Assembly (NCBI RefSeq): GCF_016097555.1
Contig: NC_054713.1
Coordinates: 43,683,071 to 43,747,070 of the forward strand
Direction of reading: 5' to 3'
DNA from: Gigantopelta aegis
Taxonomy: Eukaryota > Mollusca > Gastropoda > Neomphalida > Peltospiridae
Length of the DNA stretch: 64,000 nucleotides
Shown one piece after another: positions 50,401-60,175 of this stretch. A program made the translations under genes and the position numbers. Position 1 is the stretch's first letter; each line of letters starts with the position of its first letter. The notes under the pieces are model-generated. The model was not told the origin of the DNA. It did no database searches and was given only the letters and a program-made list of their open reading frames with translations.

Positions 50401-53400
50401 ACAGAGAAATAGAATACATCATGTGATGTAACGTAGTTTGAACCAACAGCTTTTACAAGACATGTGCATTAACAATCTGAAATTTTTCATAACCCGAAAG
50501 TCATACTTGTTCTATTCTTGGGCCAACAATTTCACCAACTATATGCATTACAAGTGGACTACATTGCACACTTCTGTGGTAACAGACTCCGGTCCATAAA
50601 GCCCACACCCCCCCACCCCCATGCCCCTCATTACTGACTGTCTGTAGCTCTCGATAAACCCCCAACTCCTACTCTGTCAGTTCCAACGCCTAGTAGTACT
50701 TCGTTTTGCAACCGCTTGTTCATCGAGATATGAATAGAAAAAAGTAAGCACCTCTGGACCAATCGGATTGCCGTAAAGTGTATAGACGCAAAGAAAATTT
50801 AATTATTGGTTGTTGATTAAATTAATATGGGTTGGAATTGAGTTAAAAACCCCTCATTTATAATTTAACTATGGTTTAAAAAGAAAGTTCCATTGTCAAG
50901 AGGTAACATTACCACTTTAACGATGATCATGTTTAATTTTACAGAGATATTTAATAAAGTGTTTAAAGCTCAACAGGAGGAACGGTTTCAGCGGGATCGA
51001 GAGCGCATTAGACTGGCAACAGCTGACCCATTTGATGCTGAAGCTCAGAAAAAAATAGCCGAAGAAATCAGGTAAACATCTAATGACAAGTACTGTCAGA
51101 AATCAGGTAAACATCTAATGACAAGTACTGTCAGAAATCAGGTAAACATCTAATGACAAGTACTGTCAGAAATCAGGTAAACATCTAATGACAAGTACTG
51201 TCAGAAATCAGGTAAAAATCTGACGGCAAGTTCTGTGAGAAATCAGGTAAAAATCTAATGACAAATACTGTCAAAAATTAGGTAAACATCTAATGACAAA
51301 TACTGTCAAAAGTTAGGTAAACATCTAATGACAAATACTGTCAAAAGTTAGGTAAACATCCAATGACAAATACTGTCAAATTAGGTAAACATCCAATGAC
51401 AAATACTGTCGAAAATTAGGTAAACATCTAATGACAAATACTGTCAGAAATCAGGTAAACATCTAATGACAAATACTGTCAAAAATTAGGTAAACATCCA
51501 ATGACAAATACTGTCAAATTAGGTAAACATCCAATGACAAATACTGTCAAATTGGGTAAACATCCAATGACAAATACTGTCGAAAATTAGGTAAACATCT
51601 AATGACAAATACTGTCAGAAATTAGGTAAACATCCAATGACAAATACTGTCAGGAAACTGAAAAACATCTTATGACAAGTACTTTCAAAACTCAAGGAAA
51701 CATGTAATGACAAGTACTGTCAAACTCGGGTAAACACATAATGACAAGTACTGTCAAACTCGGGTAAACACATAATGACAAGTACTGTCAAATTCAGGTA
51801 AACACATAATGACAGGTACTGTCAGAAATCTTGTAAACATCAAATGACATACTGTCAGAAATTGGGTAAACATCTGACAAGTACTGTAGAAATTGGGTAA
51901 ACATCTAATAACTACTGTCAGAAGTCTGGTAAACATCTAATGACTACTGTCTGAAGTCTGGTAAACATCTAATAACAAAGACAGTGTATTGTCAAGAATG
52001 TTGCTTCTTTCTTGACAACAAATTATTAAAAAGAATTACCACTTAATTTTTTATCAATTGTGTGTTATTAAAATATGATATTATTAAGCAGAAGCATGAA
52101 TGAATAACAGTGTGTCTGTAACTTTTTGATTTAAAAAATTGAGAAATTGAGTTTATATGTAATGACAAACACAGAGAAATATACACATAATAATCTATAT
52201 GCATAATATTGTGCAGGAAAGAATAGCACCTTTTAAACTGTAATGGCTGTGATAGACAATAGATTTTTTAGCAACATTTTGAAATTTTATAACTAATATG
52301 GTTAATAGGGTCTCCACAAGTTCAAAATATTGGAATTGAGTACTCGAGGGTCAAACTCGACCCAGACCCGAGCACCAGACACTTACACTAGATGATAATG
52401 ACACTAAGGAATAAAATGAAAATAGCATTATGCATCTTAATTCCAGTGCTGAACATGGATCTCAAATCATGACATTGTATTGTATTCCACACATTCTCAT
52501 AACCATATAATGTAACAGGCTGCATGCATATGGCAAAATGATGTTTAAAAATATAATTGAATGAAAGTTCTCTTCCTTGCACAGGTTTACTTGTGAGACT
52601 CGGTCCATGCCCGAGTACTTGTTGAGACCCTAATGATTAGTACAAAGTCCAGTCATTTCCTGGTGTTGTGTTAACTCTGTATTGTTGTTTGTGTAGGTTG
52701 AAGAACGTAGAATCTAACATGGAGACGGCCATGGAGTTTGCTCCAGAGAGTTTCGGTCAAGTCGTCATGCTGTACGTTGATTGCCGCGTCAACGGACACG
52801 CAGTGAAAGCTTTTGTCGACTCAGGTGTGAATAAAACTCTACTCCGTTATTTGATTTTAAAACACGTTTGTGCGCGATCGAGTAATATGTGGTTGTGATT
52901 TTCCCAGATTTCTAACATTGAACTTCAGGTAGGTTTTTTGGGTAGTTTTTTTAGTATTTATTATTTTGTACAAATTAAATTTCATTTGATTTGAAGTGTG
53001 GAAATCTGATGTTCACTGAGTGAAATAAATATGGAACCAATGTTTCGTGACTTGGATGCAAAGTGTAATGTGAGTCCATCTGCATGTCAAAATATTTCTC
53101 CATGTTAATATTTTGTGAAGTTTAACTTTTTTTTTTAAAAGTGTTACTAAATCAAAGATCAACTTGTAATACAGAATCTCTTTTATAGACAGGACGATAC
53201 ATACAATGGTCTTTTATATATCGATTAATGACATGACAGCTATTTGGTGTGTAATAATTTGTTAATTGGAAACTTGGATTCGAATGAGAGAGAGGAAACC
53301 CACTGTTACCACATAGGCTACTCTTACTTAATAACATCCAGGTATTCTTTGACCTATGATAGTACATACTCTAGCCTTTGATACACCACTTAAAGGGACA

Positions 53401-56400
53401 TTCCTGAGTTTGCTGCAAATTTTAACATGTTATCGACTAACAGAGACATTTTAGTGATTGTAAATACATATCAAATATATATTTCTGCATAAAATATTAG
53501 TGGCTGTATGTTAAACATGTTTTTGATTGTTCTAACATTTGTACTAGGTTATATTTCATTTTATTTCTTAAAATATTTGTTTTCGTATGTTCGAAATTAT
53601 TTGAAGACAAAATCCAGTTTGGGTTTCTTACAAATATTAAAATGACCAGAAGCACATTGAATGTGTAAACACTGATATTCTAAACAAGAAAATATATTTA
53701 ATATGTAAGTTTAATCGTAGAAATATTTTATTAGTCGGAAACAGCTTACAATGCAGCAAACTTGGGAATGTTCCTTTAATGACAGCTATGCGTTGTGTAG
53801 TATGTAGTTATTGTGACACTTGGTCCAGTGAGAGATGAAACTGTCTCATACCACTTAGGTTCCTCCTAGCAGCAGTGTAACTGTGACCTTGTTTATTGAA
53901 GGGTTTTCTGTGTTTCAGGAGCCCAGATGACGATCATGAGTCAGGCGTGTGCTGAGCGGTGTAACATCATGCGGCTCGTCGACAAGCGCTGGGCCGGCAT
54001 TGCGAAGGGCGTCGGAACGCAGAAGATCATTGGCAGAGTTCATTTATGTAGGCTTTGCACCATATTTGTTAAGTTCTTTTTTTTTTAAACGTCACAAGAA
54101 TTCACTTTTTAAAACGTACATTCTCCAAACATACATTTATTTGAATTACTAACCCTTGGAATTGCCCATGTCAATCGGTCATGCTGTGGAGATTGCAGTG
54201 GAGTTTTTAATTCTTCGCAGAACTTTTTTTTGCTTTGGGCTGGATTAAATTTTTTTCCCACATCATGTTTTTTTCCATATACATTTTCTTAATTGCAGGG
54301 GATGAATTTCCTGTGCTTTTATTAATTAGTATTAGGTTGTTACACCAATAAACAAATGACTGGCAATAAGTATAAAAACGGCTATACACTCTAGTGACAT
54401 CATCATCTAGTAATGATATTTTGATGCATGTTTAAAAAATGTATATTCTAATCAAAGTAACCAGAACAAGTGCATGCATACATTGGGTCACTAAGAAAGG
54501 TCACGGTACATTTCTAGCATTACTGACATTAGTTGTTGGTAAGAAACAGTTTTCTTCAAACCCATCATTAAATGTAGTCAACAATTTGTATACAATGGCT
54601 GAACAATTGAAAGTTTGTTATATTTCATATGTTCATTAAATTTATAGTATGTAATGGAGAGGTATTCAGTGATAGAAATAAGCAAAAAAATTTACTAGTC
54701 CACCAAACAAATACATCTAGAAATCTATTTGTCCGCCAATATTTTCACTTGTCAAAAAACCCAGATTGCTTTATTCAAGTACCAGGATGATGTTAGTGAT
54801 TGCCCAAAATGAAACTGCACTGAAATGTTTTACTTGTCCACTGGACAACCACCAAGGCACAGTTTGCTTGTCCAAATAAATTTTCACTTGTTGGGACAAA
54901 TGGACAAGTGCTTATTTCGAATGCCGGTATTTACCTAGGCCAATCAACATCATTTACCGTGCTGAATAAATATTGTTGTTGAATGTTGTAAGAGTATAGA
55001 TAGTATTTAGTATATGTAGGAACTACTAAAATTATAGAGCTGGGTCAGTGTTTGGGAGTCGGTTGGGTTAAACAAACAATTATATTTCTAAGGTCAGCCT
55101 TGAAGAACATGACTTAAATTCATTCTGTAACTTTTTGCACATATACACCTGTCAAATTATTTGTTTCAGGTCAAATACAAATAGGTCCAGATTTCCTTCT
55201 GTCATCTTTTTCTTACTGCCTTTCCACTTCATTTATTTAATGGATACTATTATTGAATGTTGTAGGATAATATGACTTGTTACGTTTAAACATTGTATAA
55301 CTTTGTTTATGTTGAATTGTTTATGTTTCAGGTCAGATACAAATAGGCCCAGATTTCTTGCAGTCATCTTTCTCCATTTTAGAAGATCAACCAATGGACA
55401 TGTTGTTAGGACTAGATATGTTAAAACGACACCAGGTAACTCAGATCTCAATCATTAAGACTAATACGTTATGTTATATTCATATTTAACCTAACCTCTC
55501 ATTTATATGCTTGGTTAGGTTCATGATTCTCGAATCCTTCCCTCATTTTGTAAGATATTATTTTTATGAAATTAGCTAACACTAATCAAACTAGGTCAGA
55601 TACAACTCAGAAAAGTTTGTGAGTTTCATAAATGTATTTAATGAAAATGAGTGGTATTTTATTTATTAATCACTTTCAAATAATGTACTATGTAATAACC
55701 CTGTACAGGGGTTGCTTGGGTGTCCTCTTGCCCTGTTAAGCAGTATCCTAACAGGACACGAGTGATTTTTATAGAAACCATTGATTTCAATTGCTGCATC
55801 CTAACTGCACGCGTATGGCGCGATAGGTTGATTTCATCGAGCTCACGACACACTACAGATAGGAATTGTTTCTATTTTTCTCGCGCAACAAAAATATATT
55901 CACCAATCAGACAAGTTTTACTTGGTGATTTCAACGGTCAAAATTAATTTCAAAATTGGACACTGTCGTTACGGTCACGTCTGGTTTGGACATAAATATT
56001 AACTCGTCGCACGCATTTGGTTAGGATACAGCTTTATGCTACGCAGCTTATAAGTTGTGTCAGGGCTAGAGATTACTCTATATAACAGTTTGTGAATTTT
56101 CTACAACCAAATTATCATGAAGTACTGGCTGTTACATACATTTGCCGGTAAAATTCAATTTGTGACATTCTGCAAATGGTGAAATACAACATAGGTATTC
56201 TCTAACTTACAGCCAGACATTCTGGTTATTTGCATACTTTGTAATGTAACCACGACTGGTGTAACAAAGGCTGTGGTATGTGCCATCCTGTCTGTGGGAT
56301 GGTGCATATAAAAGATCCCTTGCTGCTAATGGAAAAGAGTAGCCTATGAAGTGGCGACAGCGGTTTTCCTCTCTCAATATCTGTGTGGTCCTTAATCATT

Positions 56401-59400
56401 TGTCTGACAACATATTTTAACTGTAAATAAAATGTGTTGAGTGTGTCATTATAGTGATTTCCCTAGAAATTTGGCAAGGCATGTTAGACCAAACACTTTT
56501 GTGGAATTTTCACCATTTTCGGGGCACTTGTTTTTCATTAAAAATACACAAAAATTAATTGAAATAAACATTAATGTAATTTATGTGCTTGCTTTAAGAA
56601 ATGAATGGCAAAAGATATAAAAGGCATATTTTATTAATTACCTTTTTAACCTTTTTTGGTGTTTTATAAAGGCAATTTTAGAATTAATTACTGAAAAAGG
56701 CTTATTTAATCTCAGGGCAGCATGGTGCTGATTAAGGCAAGATGGTGCTAGACTATTGAGGCATGGTGCTGCACCATGCTAAAACAAGCTAGGGAAAACA
56801 CTACGTTAAATAAAACATTTTCTTCCTTTCTTCCTTGTAATATGATTTCTGTTTTTTCTCCTTTCAGTGCTGTTTAGATTTAAAGAGGAATGTTTTGGTG
56901 ATTGGCACCACAAGCACGGTGACAAAGTTTCTGAGTGAGGGCGACCTGCCTGAACACGCGCGACTCAACCTGCACGCCAGTTCGACGAGCGAGGACGACC
57001 AGGATCTCGCACAGGCCTTAAGTCAGTCGGCCGCGGAAGCAGGTAATCACTACAAGACTCAAAACTGACAGGAGCCAGACAGAAAATGCTGCTCTAAAAA
57101 GACAATATGCAGAGATGAAAGTATTTCTGATTTTTAGTCTGTATTCAGGGTTTTCCACGATTTGCCCCAAATTCCTTGTCCAAAACTTATTATATGCTTT
57201 CTGATGCTTTGCATATTATTCTGAATAGGCCCTGCCATTTTAAATCATTGTATAACAGTAACCCTAGGGCAAATCTTCGTGCTCTAAAAACACAATATGC
57301 AGAGATAAAAGTATTTCTGATTTTTAGTCTGTATGATGATTCAGGGTTTTCCACGATTTGCCCCAAATTTGTTGTATTCCGTGTCCAAAACTTACTATAT
57401 GCTTCCTGATGCTTTGCATATTATTCTGAATAGGCGCTGCCATTTTAAACCATTGTGTAACCGTAACCCGAGGGCAAATCTTGGTACTCGATACACCAAT
57501 ATTAAAGTTTAGTTTATTTTTTTCTGAATTTACTTTCTGATAATCAGCTTCACAAGAAACTTTAAAAGTAACATTTTCATTATATCTAGAATTCTTGATT
57601 TACAGGAGTGATGGTATAAACCTTATGATGTTATCCATATTTGTCTCGAGTCTTCTGAATTACTGTTAAAAAAGTTACGCTACAAATCTTATGTCGAGTC
57701 TCATTTTGAAAGTGATTTTTTTAGAACTGCTTTTCACTTTGTAGCATTTGCGTCCAGCTTAAATTTGAGAAGGAAAGATTGCTTCCCACTCCATAAAATG
57801 GAGTATTGTGATTTACAAGACAGCTCTGTTAAGAGATACTATTATCTATGATATTGTTATTCAATTGTTTGCTGGGGACAAAATCTACTTCCCTGACCCT
57901 TGTCATAAAATTGTTGGAGTGGATTTCATTGATTTCATATTGGGCTATTTCTCGCTTCGTCCAGTGCACCACGACTGGTATATCAACGGCCATGGTATGT
58001 GTTATCCTGTCTGTGGGATGGTGCATATAAAAAATCCCTTGCTGCTAATCGAAAAGAGTAGCCCATGAAGTGGTGACAGGGGGTTTCCTCTCTCAATATC
58101 TGTGTGGTCCTTAACCATATGTCTGATGCCATGTAACTGTAAATAACATGTCTTGAGTGAGTCATTAAATAAAACATTTCCTTTCCTTTCATTGATTTCA
58201 ATTATTATTATCATGGTAGTGAGAAGACACTGATTTAAATTTAAATTAAATAAAAGGTATCCACTGGGCAGCTAATCATGCCGGCAGTGACTGAGAAAGA
58301 AGTAACATTGGACAAACCAGAGGGCTGGAATAGGTCCAAAACACACCAGATTTCGGTGTTACACAACACACTGTGAACTATAGATCTGGCAGCAAACAAC
58401 ATTGAACATGTGCGCTGTATTTTGACAGTGCCAGACTCACCAGACATAGACTAACCAGACTCGCCAGACCTAGACTCATCAGACCAAGACTCACCAGACT
58501 CATCAGACCTAGACTCGTCAGACCTAGAGTCACCAGACCAAGACTCACCAGACCTAGACTCATCAAACCTAGACTGACCAGACTCGCCAGACCCAGACTA
58601 ACCAGACCTAGACTAACCAGACTCGCCAGACCTAGACTCACCAGACCTAGACTTATCAGACCTAGACTCACCAGACCAAGACTCACCAGACACCTAGACT
58701 TATCAGACCTAGACTAACCAGACTCGCCAGACCTAGACTAACCAGACTCGCCAGACCCAGACTCATCAGACCTAGACTCACCAGACTCGCCAGACCCAGA
58801 CTGACCAGACTTGCCAGACACAGACTGACCAAACTCGCCAGACCCAGACTGACCAGACCTAGACTCGCCAGACACAGACTCACCAGACCCAGACTAATCA
58901 GACCTAGACTCACCAGACCCAGACTCACCACACCTAGACTCATCAGACCCAGACTAACCAGACTCATCAGACCTAGACTCGCCAGACCCAGACTCACCAG
59001 ACCTAGACTCGCCAGACTCACCAGACCTAGACTAACCAGACTCACCAGACTTACCGGACCTAGACTCGGCTTCTGGGTGTTTTGGGCTTTAGACAGATTA
59101 AGTCACGCTATTATCACGGAACTAGACTCATTAGTTGTGCCAGTTTGGGCAAATATGTTTTTAATATCACTAAAAATTAATATTATTTTACTTTTAGCCA
59201 AATGCACAGAAGAATGATCGTCAGATATCCATAGTGCATCATTTAAAATTTTTTTTTTTTTTTTTTTTTTCCAGCCAAACAAACAGGAGAAGGGACGTCA
59301 TCAGATACCCATGGTGCCTCAGGATCGCGAAGCGGAATTCTTGCATTTTCCGAGAGTGTCGTCTCGGCACTAATGGCCAACGGGTTTTCCCGACAGGCGG

Positions 59401-59483
59401 TGCTTGAAGAACTACGAATAGCGCGCGGAAATTCCGACCAGGCTTTGGCAGCTTTATTCGCAAAATCTTTTCATATGCCTTGA
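44181..59483 (+). CDS. DDI2: DDI1 homolog 2: ubiquitin-dependent aspartic protease
   Basis: DDI proteins are proteasome shuttles with a dimeric retropepsin-type protease. They cleave heavily ubiquitinated substrates such as NRF1-type factors in cytosol and nucleus. Eight exons join in frame to 1,380 nt (459 aa): 44181-44478, 46917-47126, 50945-51071, 52697-52824, 53919-54047, 55332-55435, 56868-57042, 59275-59483. Order: UBL (1-76), linker, helical domain (about 133-212, [19 protein letters not shown]), protease (about 232-350) with catalytic Asp253 in FVDSGAQ and [14 protein letters not shown] (374-390, [17 protein letters not shown]) and C-terminal UBA (418-456, with NGF loop). All catalytic and binding motifs look intact. 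Mammalian DDI2 lacks the UBA, and this gene keeps the full architecture. ATG 44181 is chosen because it matches the family N-terminus (MQITV). An upstream in-frame ATG at 44124 would add 19 residues. Confidence 0.97.
44529..44934. mobile_element. TTAA-flanked MITE, copy 1
   Basis: TTAAAGGGACATTCCTGAGT at the left and CTCAGAAATGTCCCTTTAA at the right are inverted. Closely related to 53390-53779, sharing internal ATATAGCCACTAATATTTTA-type sequence. TTAA targets suggest piggyBac mobilisation. Confidence 0.8.
44945..45040. repeat. Small foldback repeat
   Basis: GGACTTTCCTTTGGCACTGT then CAC is inverted as GTGACAGTGCCAAAAGAAAG then TCC. The 50-bp loop contains GTTAGAGTTAGGGTTAGTG. Confidence 0.7.
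45122..45237 (+). repeat. 115-bp direct repeat, copy 1
   Basis: TTTAAGGTTAGGGTTAGCGA through TCTTTTGAAAAATTAA is repeated almost exactly at 46288-46404. Here it is followed by an inverted pair (CTTCCGAACGTTCCAGC / GCTGGAACGTTTGGAAG) ending at 45324, so a MITE of which 46288 is a fragment is likely. Confidence 0.8.
46288..46404 (+). repeat. 115-bp direct repeat, copy 2
   Basis: Two or three substitutions from copy 1. The right half of the element is absent here. Confidence 0.8.
46600..46810 (+). repeat. tRNA-headed SINE of a third family
   Basis: GCGTGGTTGAGTGGTTGGAG and GGGGTTCGTATCCAGACC are A- and B-box-like. They are followed by TTTAATGCAATACCCAGTTG and further non-tRNA sequence. It resembles a serine/leucine-type tRNA but no acceptor stem closes. 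Confidence 0.6.
46917..47126 (+). CDS. DDI2: DDI2 exon 2 (linker and helical domain start)
   Basis: Encodes [16 protein letters not shown], a Ser-rich linker, then [34 protein letters not shown]. The acceptor follows a T10 tract (AAACAG). The donor is GTGAGA. Confidence 0.95.
47279..47521 (-). repeat. tRNA-derived SINE (B tail), headless
   Basis: From TTTAACGATACACTCAACAC to GAATGAGAAATAGCCCAATG, in DDI2 intron 2. Confidence 0.92.
47556..47727. mobile_element. Palindromic MITE
   Basis: TAAGAATTGACCGCAATTAT and the inverted ATAATTGCGGTCAAATCTTA, with GGTTCAT / ATGAATCC inside. 172 bp. Confidence 0.75.
47728..49610. other. DDI2 intron 2 sequence without a recognised gene
   Basis: Contains a poly-A run near 48868 and a loose direct repeat (49118-49190 and 49311-49385, sharing GGGAACCA, TCAAA and GGCTG). 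No coding evidence. Confidence 0.45.
49611..50253. mobile_element. Large foldback element (about 250-bp arms)
   Basis: ACCAAATTGTTAACAACTAC, GATAAATAATTACTCTCCTA at the left is inverted at the right (TAGGAGAGCAATTTATCGTA, GTTTTTAACAATTTGGT). The arms run inward to TTCAAGAGGGGTGAAAG / CTTTCACCCCTCTTGGAG. The loop (49862-49995) contains a SINE A tail (CTCTAGTGGTATCTTTAGAC at about 49897). Confidence 0.75.
50945..51071 (+). CDS. DDI2: DDI2 exon 3 (helical domain)
   Basis: Encodes [40 protein letters not shown]. The ADPFDAEAQ motif is a strong DDI signature. The donor is CAG|GTAAAC, the first of a long series of copies. Confidence 0.97.
51060..51985 (+). repeat. 34-bp array of the DDI2 exon 3 donor (about 27 units)
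   Basis: The unit is GAAATCAG|GTAAACATCTAA, then TGACAAGTACTGTCA. It starts with the last 8 bases of exon 3 and its splice donor. The first four copies are identical. Later ones vary to AAATTAGGTAAAC and ACTCGGGTAAACAC. Confidence 0.95.
52307..52634. mobile_element. MITE with TAGGGTCTC ends
   Basis: AATAGGGTCTCCACAAGT at the left and ACTTGTTGAGACCCTAAT at the right are inverted. GTACTCGAGGGTC and GCCCGAGTACTT are subterminal. Probably hAT-like; target duplication unclear. Confidence 0.6.
52697..52824 (+). CDS. DDI2: DDI2 exon 4 (protease, catalytic Asp)
   Basis: Encodes [42 protein letters not shown]-(G). The catalytic Asp253 is here and its Gly is split across the junction. Confidence 0.97.
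53286..53389 (-). repeat. Degraded SINE (B tail) fragment
   Basis: GAGAGAGGAAACCCACTGTT, CATAGGCTACTCTTA and AGCCTTTGATACACCAC. It is cut at the point where the TTAA MITE starts. Confidence 0.7.
53390..53779. mobile_element. TTAA-flanked MITE, copy 2
   Basis: TTAAAGGGACATTCCTGAGT and the inverted AACTTGGGAATGTTCCTTTAA. It is in opposite internal orientation to copy 1 and shares AGTGGCTGTATGTTAAACAT and TCCAGTTTGGG. Confidence 0.8.
53919..54047 (+). CDS. DDI2: DDI2 exon 5 (protease)
   Basis: Encodes (G)[42 protein letters not shown], near-identical to human DDI2. The donor T|GTAGGC is moderate. Confidence 0.97.
54668..54926. mobile_element. MITE-like repeat with AGAAATAAGCA ends
   Basis: ATAGAAATAAGCAAAAAAAT and the inverted AAGTGCTTATTTCGAAT, plus repeated TTGTCCACTGGACAA-like words. 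The type is related to the CACTAGCC element at 61654. Confidence 0.45.
55170..55213 (+). repeat. Partial duplicate of DDI2 exon 6 with its acceptor
   Basis: TTTCAG then GTCAAATACAAATAGGTCCA, GATTTCCTTCTGTCATCTTT matches exon 6 start (55332 on) except at a few bases. Homology stops after 44 bp, and the frame then meets TAA at about 55240. It is a pseudo-exon sitting 118 bp before exon 6. Confidence 0.85.
55332..55435 (+). CDS. DDI2: DDI2 exon 6 (protease)
   Basis: Encodes [45 protein letters not shown] is the conserved second signature of the DDI protease fold. Confidence 0.97.
55739..56037. repeat. Possible inverted-repeat element
   Basis: AGCAGTATCCTAAC at the left and GGTTAGGATACAGCT at the right are inverted, with a third GCTGCATCCTAACTG inside. 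GC content is higher than the flanks. Class unknown. Confidence 0.4.
56244..56452 (+). repeat. tRNA-derived SINE (B tail), headless
   Basis: Body (GTGGTATGTGCCATCCTGTC) and tail (CTGTAAATAAAATGTGTTGA, GTGTGTCATTA), plus orientation, in DDI2 intron 6. Confidence 0.9.
56868..57042 (+). CDS. DDI2: DDI2 exon 7 (protease end and UIM)
   Basis: Encodes [33 protein letters not shown], then [17 protein letters not shown]. The last is an acidic-patch / Ala / Ser UIM pattern, as in human DDI2. Confidence 0.97.
57085..57490 (+). repeat. Tandem duplication (two units of about 190-205 bp)
   Basis: GACAATATGCAGAGATGAAA ... CCTAGGGCAAATCTTCGTGC is repeated from 57281 as CACAATATGCAGAGATAAAA ... CCCGAGGGCAAATCTTGG, about 90% alike. 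It starts about 45 bp after the exon 7 donor. Confidence 0.9.
57938..58190 (+). repeat. tRNA-derived SINE (B tail), headless
   Basis: ATTGGGCTATTTCTCGCTTC through GTCATTAAATAAAACATTTC, well conserved. Confidence 0.93.
58434..59068. repeat. CCAGACCTAGACTCA minisatellite
   Basis: Short units (CCAGACCTAGACTCA, CCAGACTCG, TCAGACCTAGACTAA) of 9-15 bp repeat about 50 times in irregular order. Lengths are multiples of 3, so a [10 protein letters not shown] frame opens on minus as an artefact. Confidence 0.93.
59193..59243 (+). repeat. Decayed duplicate of the DDI2 exon 8 acceptor edge
   Basis: TTTTAGCCAAATGCACAGAA, GAATGATCGTCAGATATCCA, TAGTGCATC lines up with CCAGCCAAACAAACAGGAGA, AGGGACGTCATCAGATACCC, ATGGTGCCTC at 59271-59322. 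It lies 80 bp upstream of the true edge and keeps an AG. Confidence 0.65.
59275..59483 (+). CDS. DDI2: DDI2 exon 8 (UBA domain, stop)
   Basis: Encodes a Ser/Gly linker then [40 protein letters not shown] and ends FHMP-TGA. It is a three-helix UBA with the NGF loop, a G-N-x-D-x-A-L motif and LF end. The acceptor has a T-tract of 24 bases before CCAG. Confidence 0.96.
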
Positions 59484-59729
59484 TTCTGGAGAAGAAACCA
59501 GACAAAATCTGAAATCGTGTTGACGTCCTGGGAAAGAAGTGTCACTTACAAACTTGTCTTTTTGAAGATTTTAAAGTAGCAATATCTGGTGGAGAATACT
59601 ACACAATTTTACAGTTATTCTATTGTATTTAAATAACTTTTAAACATCCTTCTAAATGCTGCAATCTCAAGAAAGTTATAATATTTATGTATTTAGCATA
59701 TATCTATTTAGTTTTATTTTCCTTTGGGT

Positions 59730-60175
59730 TTGTACGGGTTATGGAAACAGGAAAGTCATGAAATTTCTAAATTAATGTCATTCTCCAGGGCTAAAAAGTC
59801 CTGCGATTTGTTAATTTGGGTCATGAAAAATGGAAAAAATAGTGGAAATTCGCCCCCCCCCCCTTTTTTTAAAGTAACACAAGAAGAGTGGCAATTTGCA
59901 TCAAAAGATTGTAAAATTAAGTTGTTGGTGGCAGAAAAAGTAATGGAATTCAGTTGGGAACAAAGTGTATGAACCCTGTTTGTGTAGTGTTCCAGTTTTG
60001 TCTTGCCTTTACAAAGTGAAAAGAGGAGATATAGGTTTTACTTTTCTGATGGCGGTGGTTATGACATCAATGTTTGCGTTAATGTTAATGTTTCACATTT
60101 AGACAAGGTTCACAAGTTGTAGGTCAATGAAACTTGGTTTATAGTTGCACCTACGGATGTTCACAGATCACTGAA
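59730..60175 (-). repeat. Interspersed repeat, copy 2 (inverted relative to 36264)
   Basis: Ends AACAAAGTGTATGAACCCTG at 59958-59977, the complement of the CAGGGTTCACACACTTTG start of copy 1. The GAAACTTGGTTTATAGTTGC part at 60128 follows. The order is rearranged, so these may be two abutting fragments. Confidence 0.55.

Noticed and set aside
52697-57042. Retroelement protease
   Set aside because: The retropepsin-like fold belongs to the host DDI gene, shown by the UBL, helical domain, UIM and UBA around it and by normal introns.
58378-59045. [10 protein letters not shown] frames on minus
   Set aside because: Product of 9-15-bp units in the minisatellite inside a DDI2 intron.
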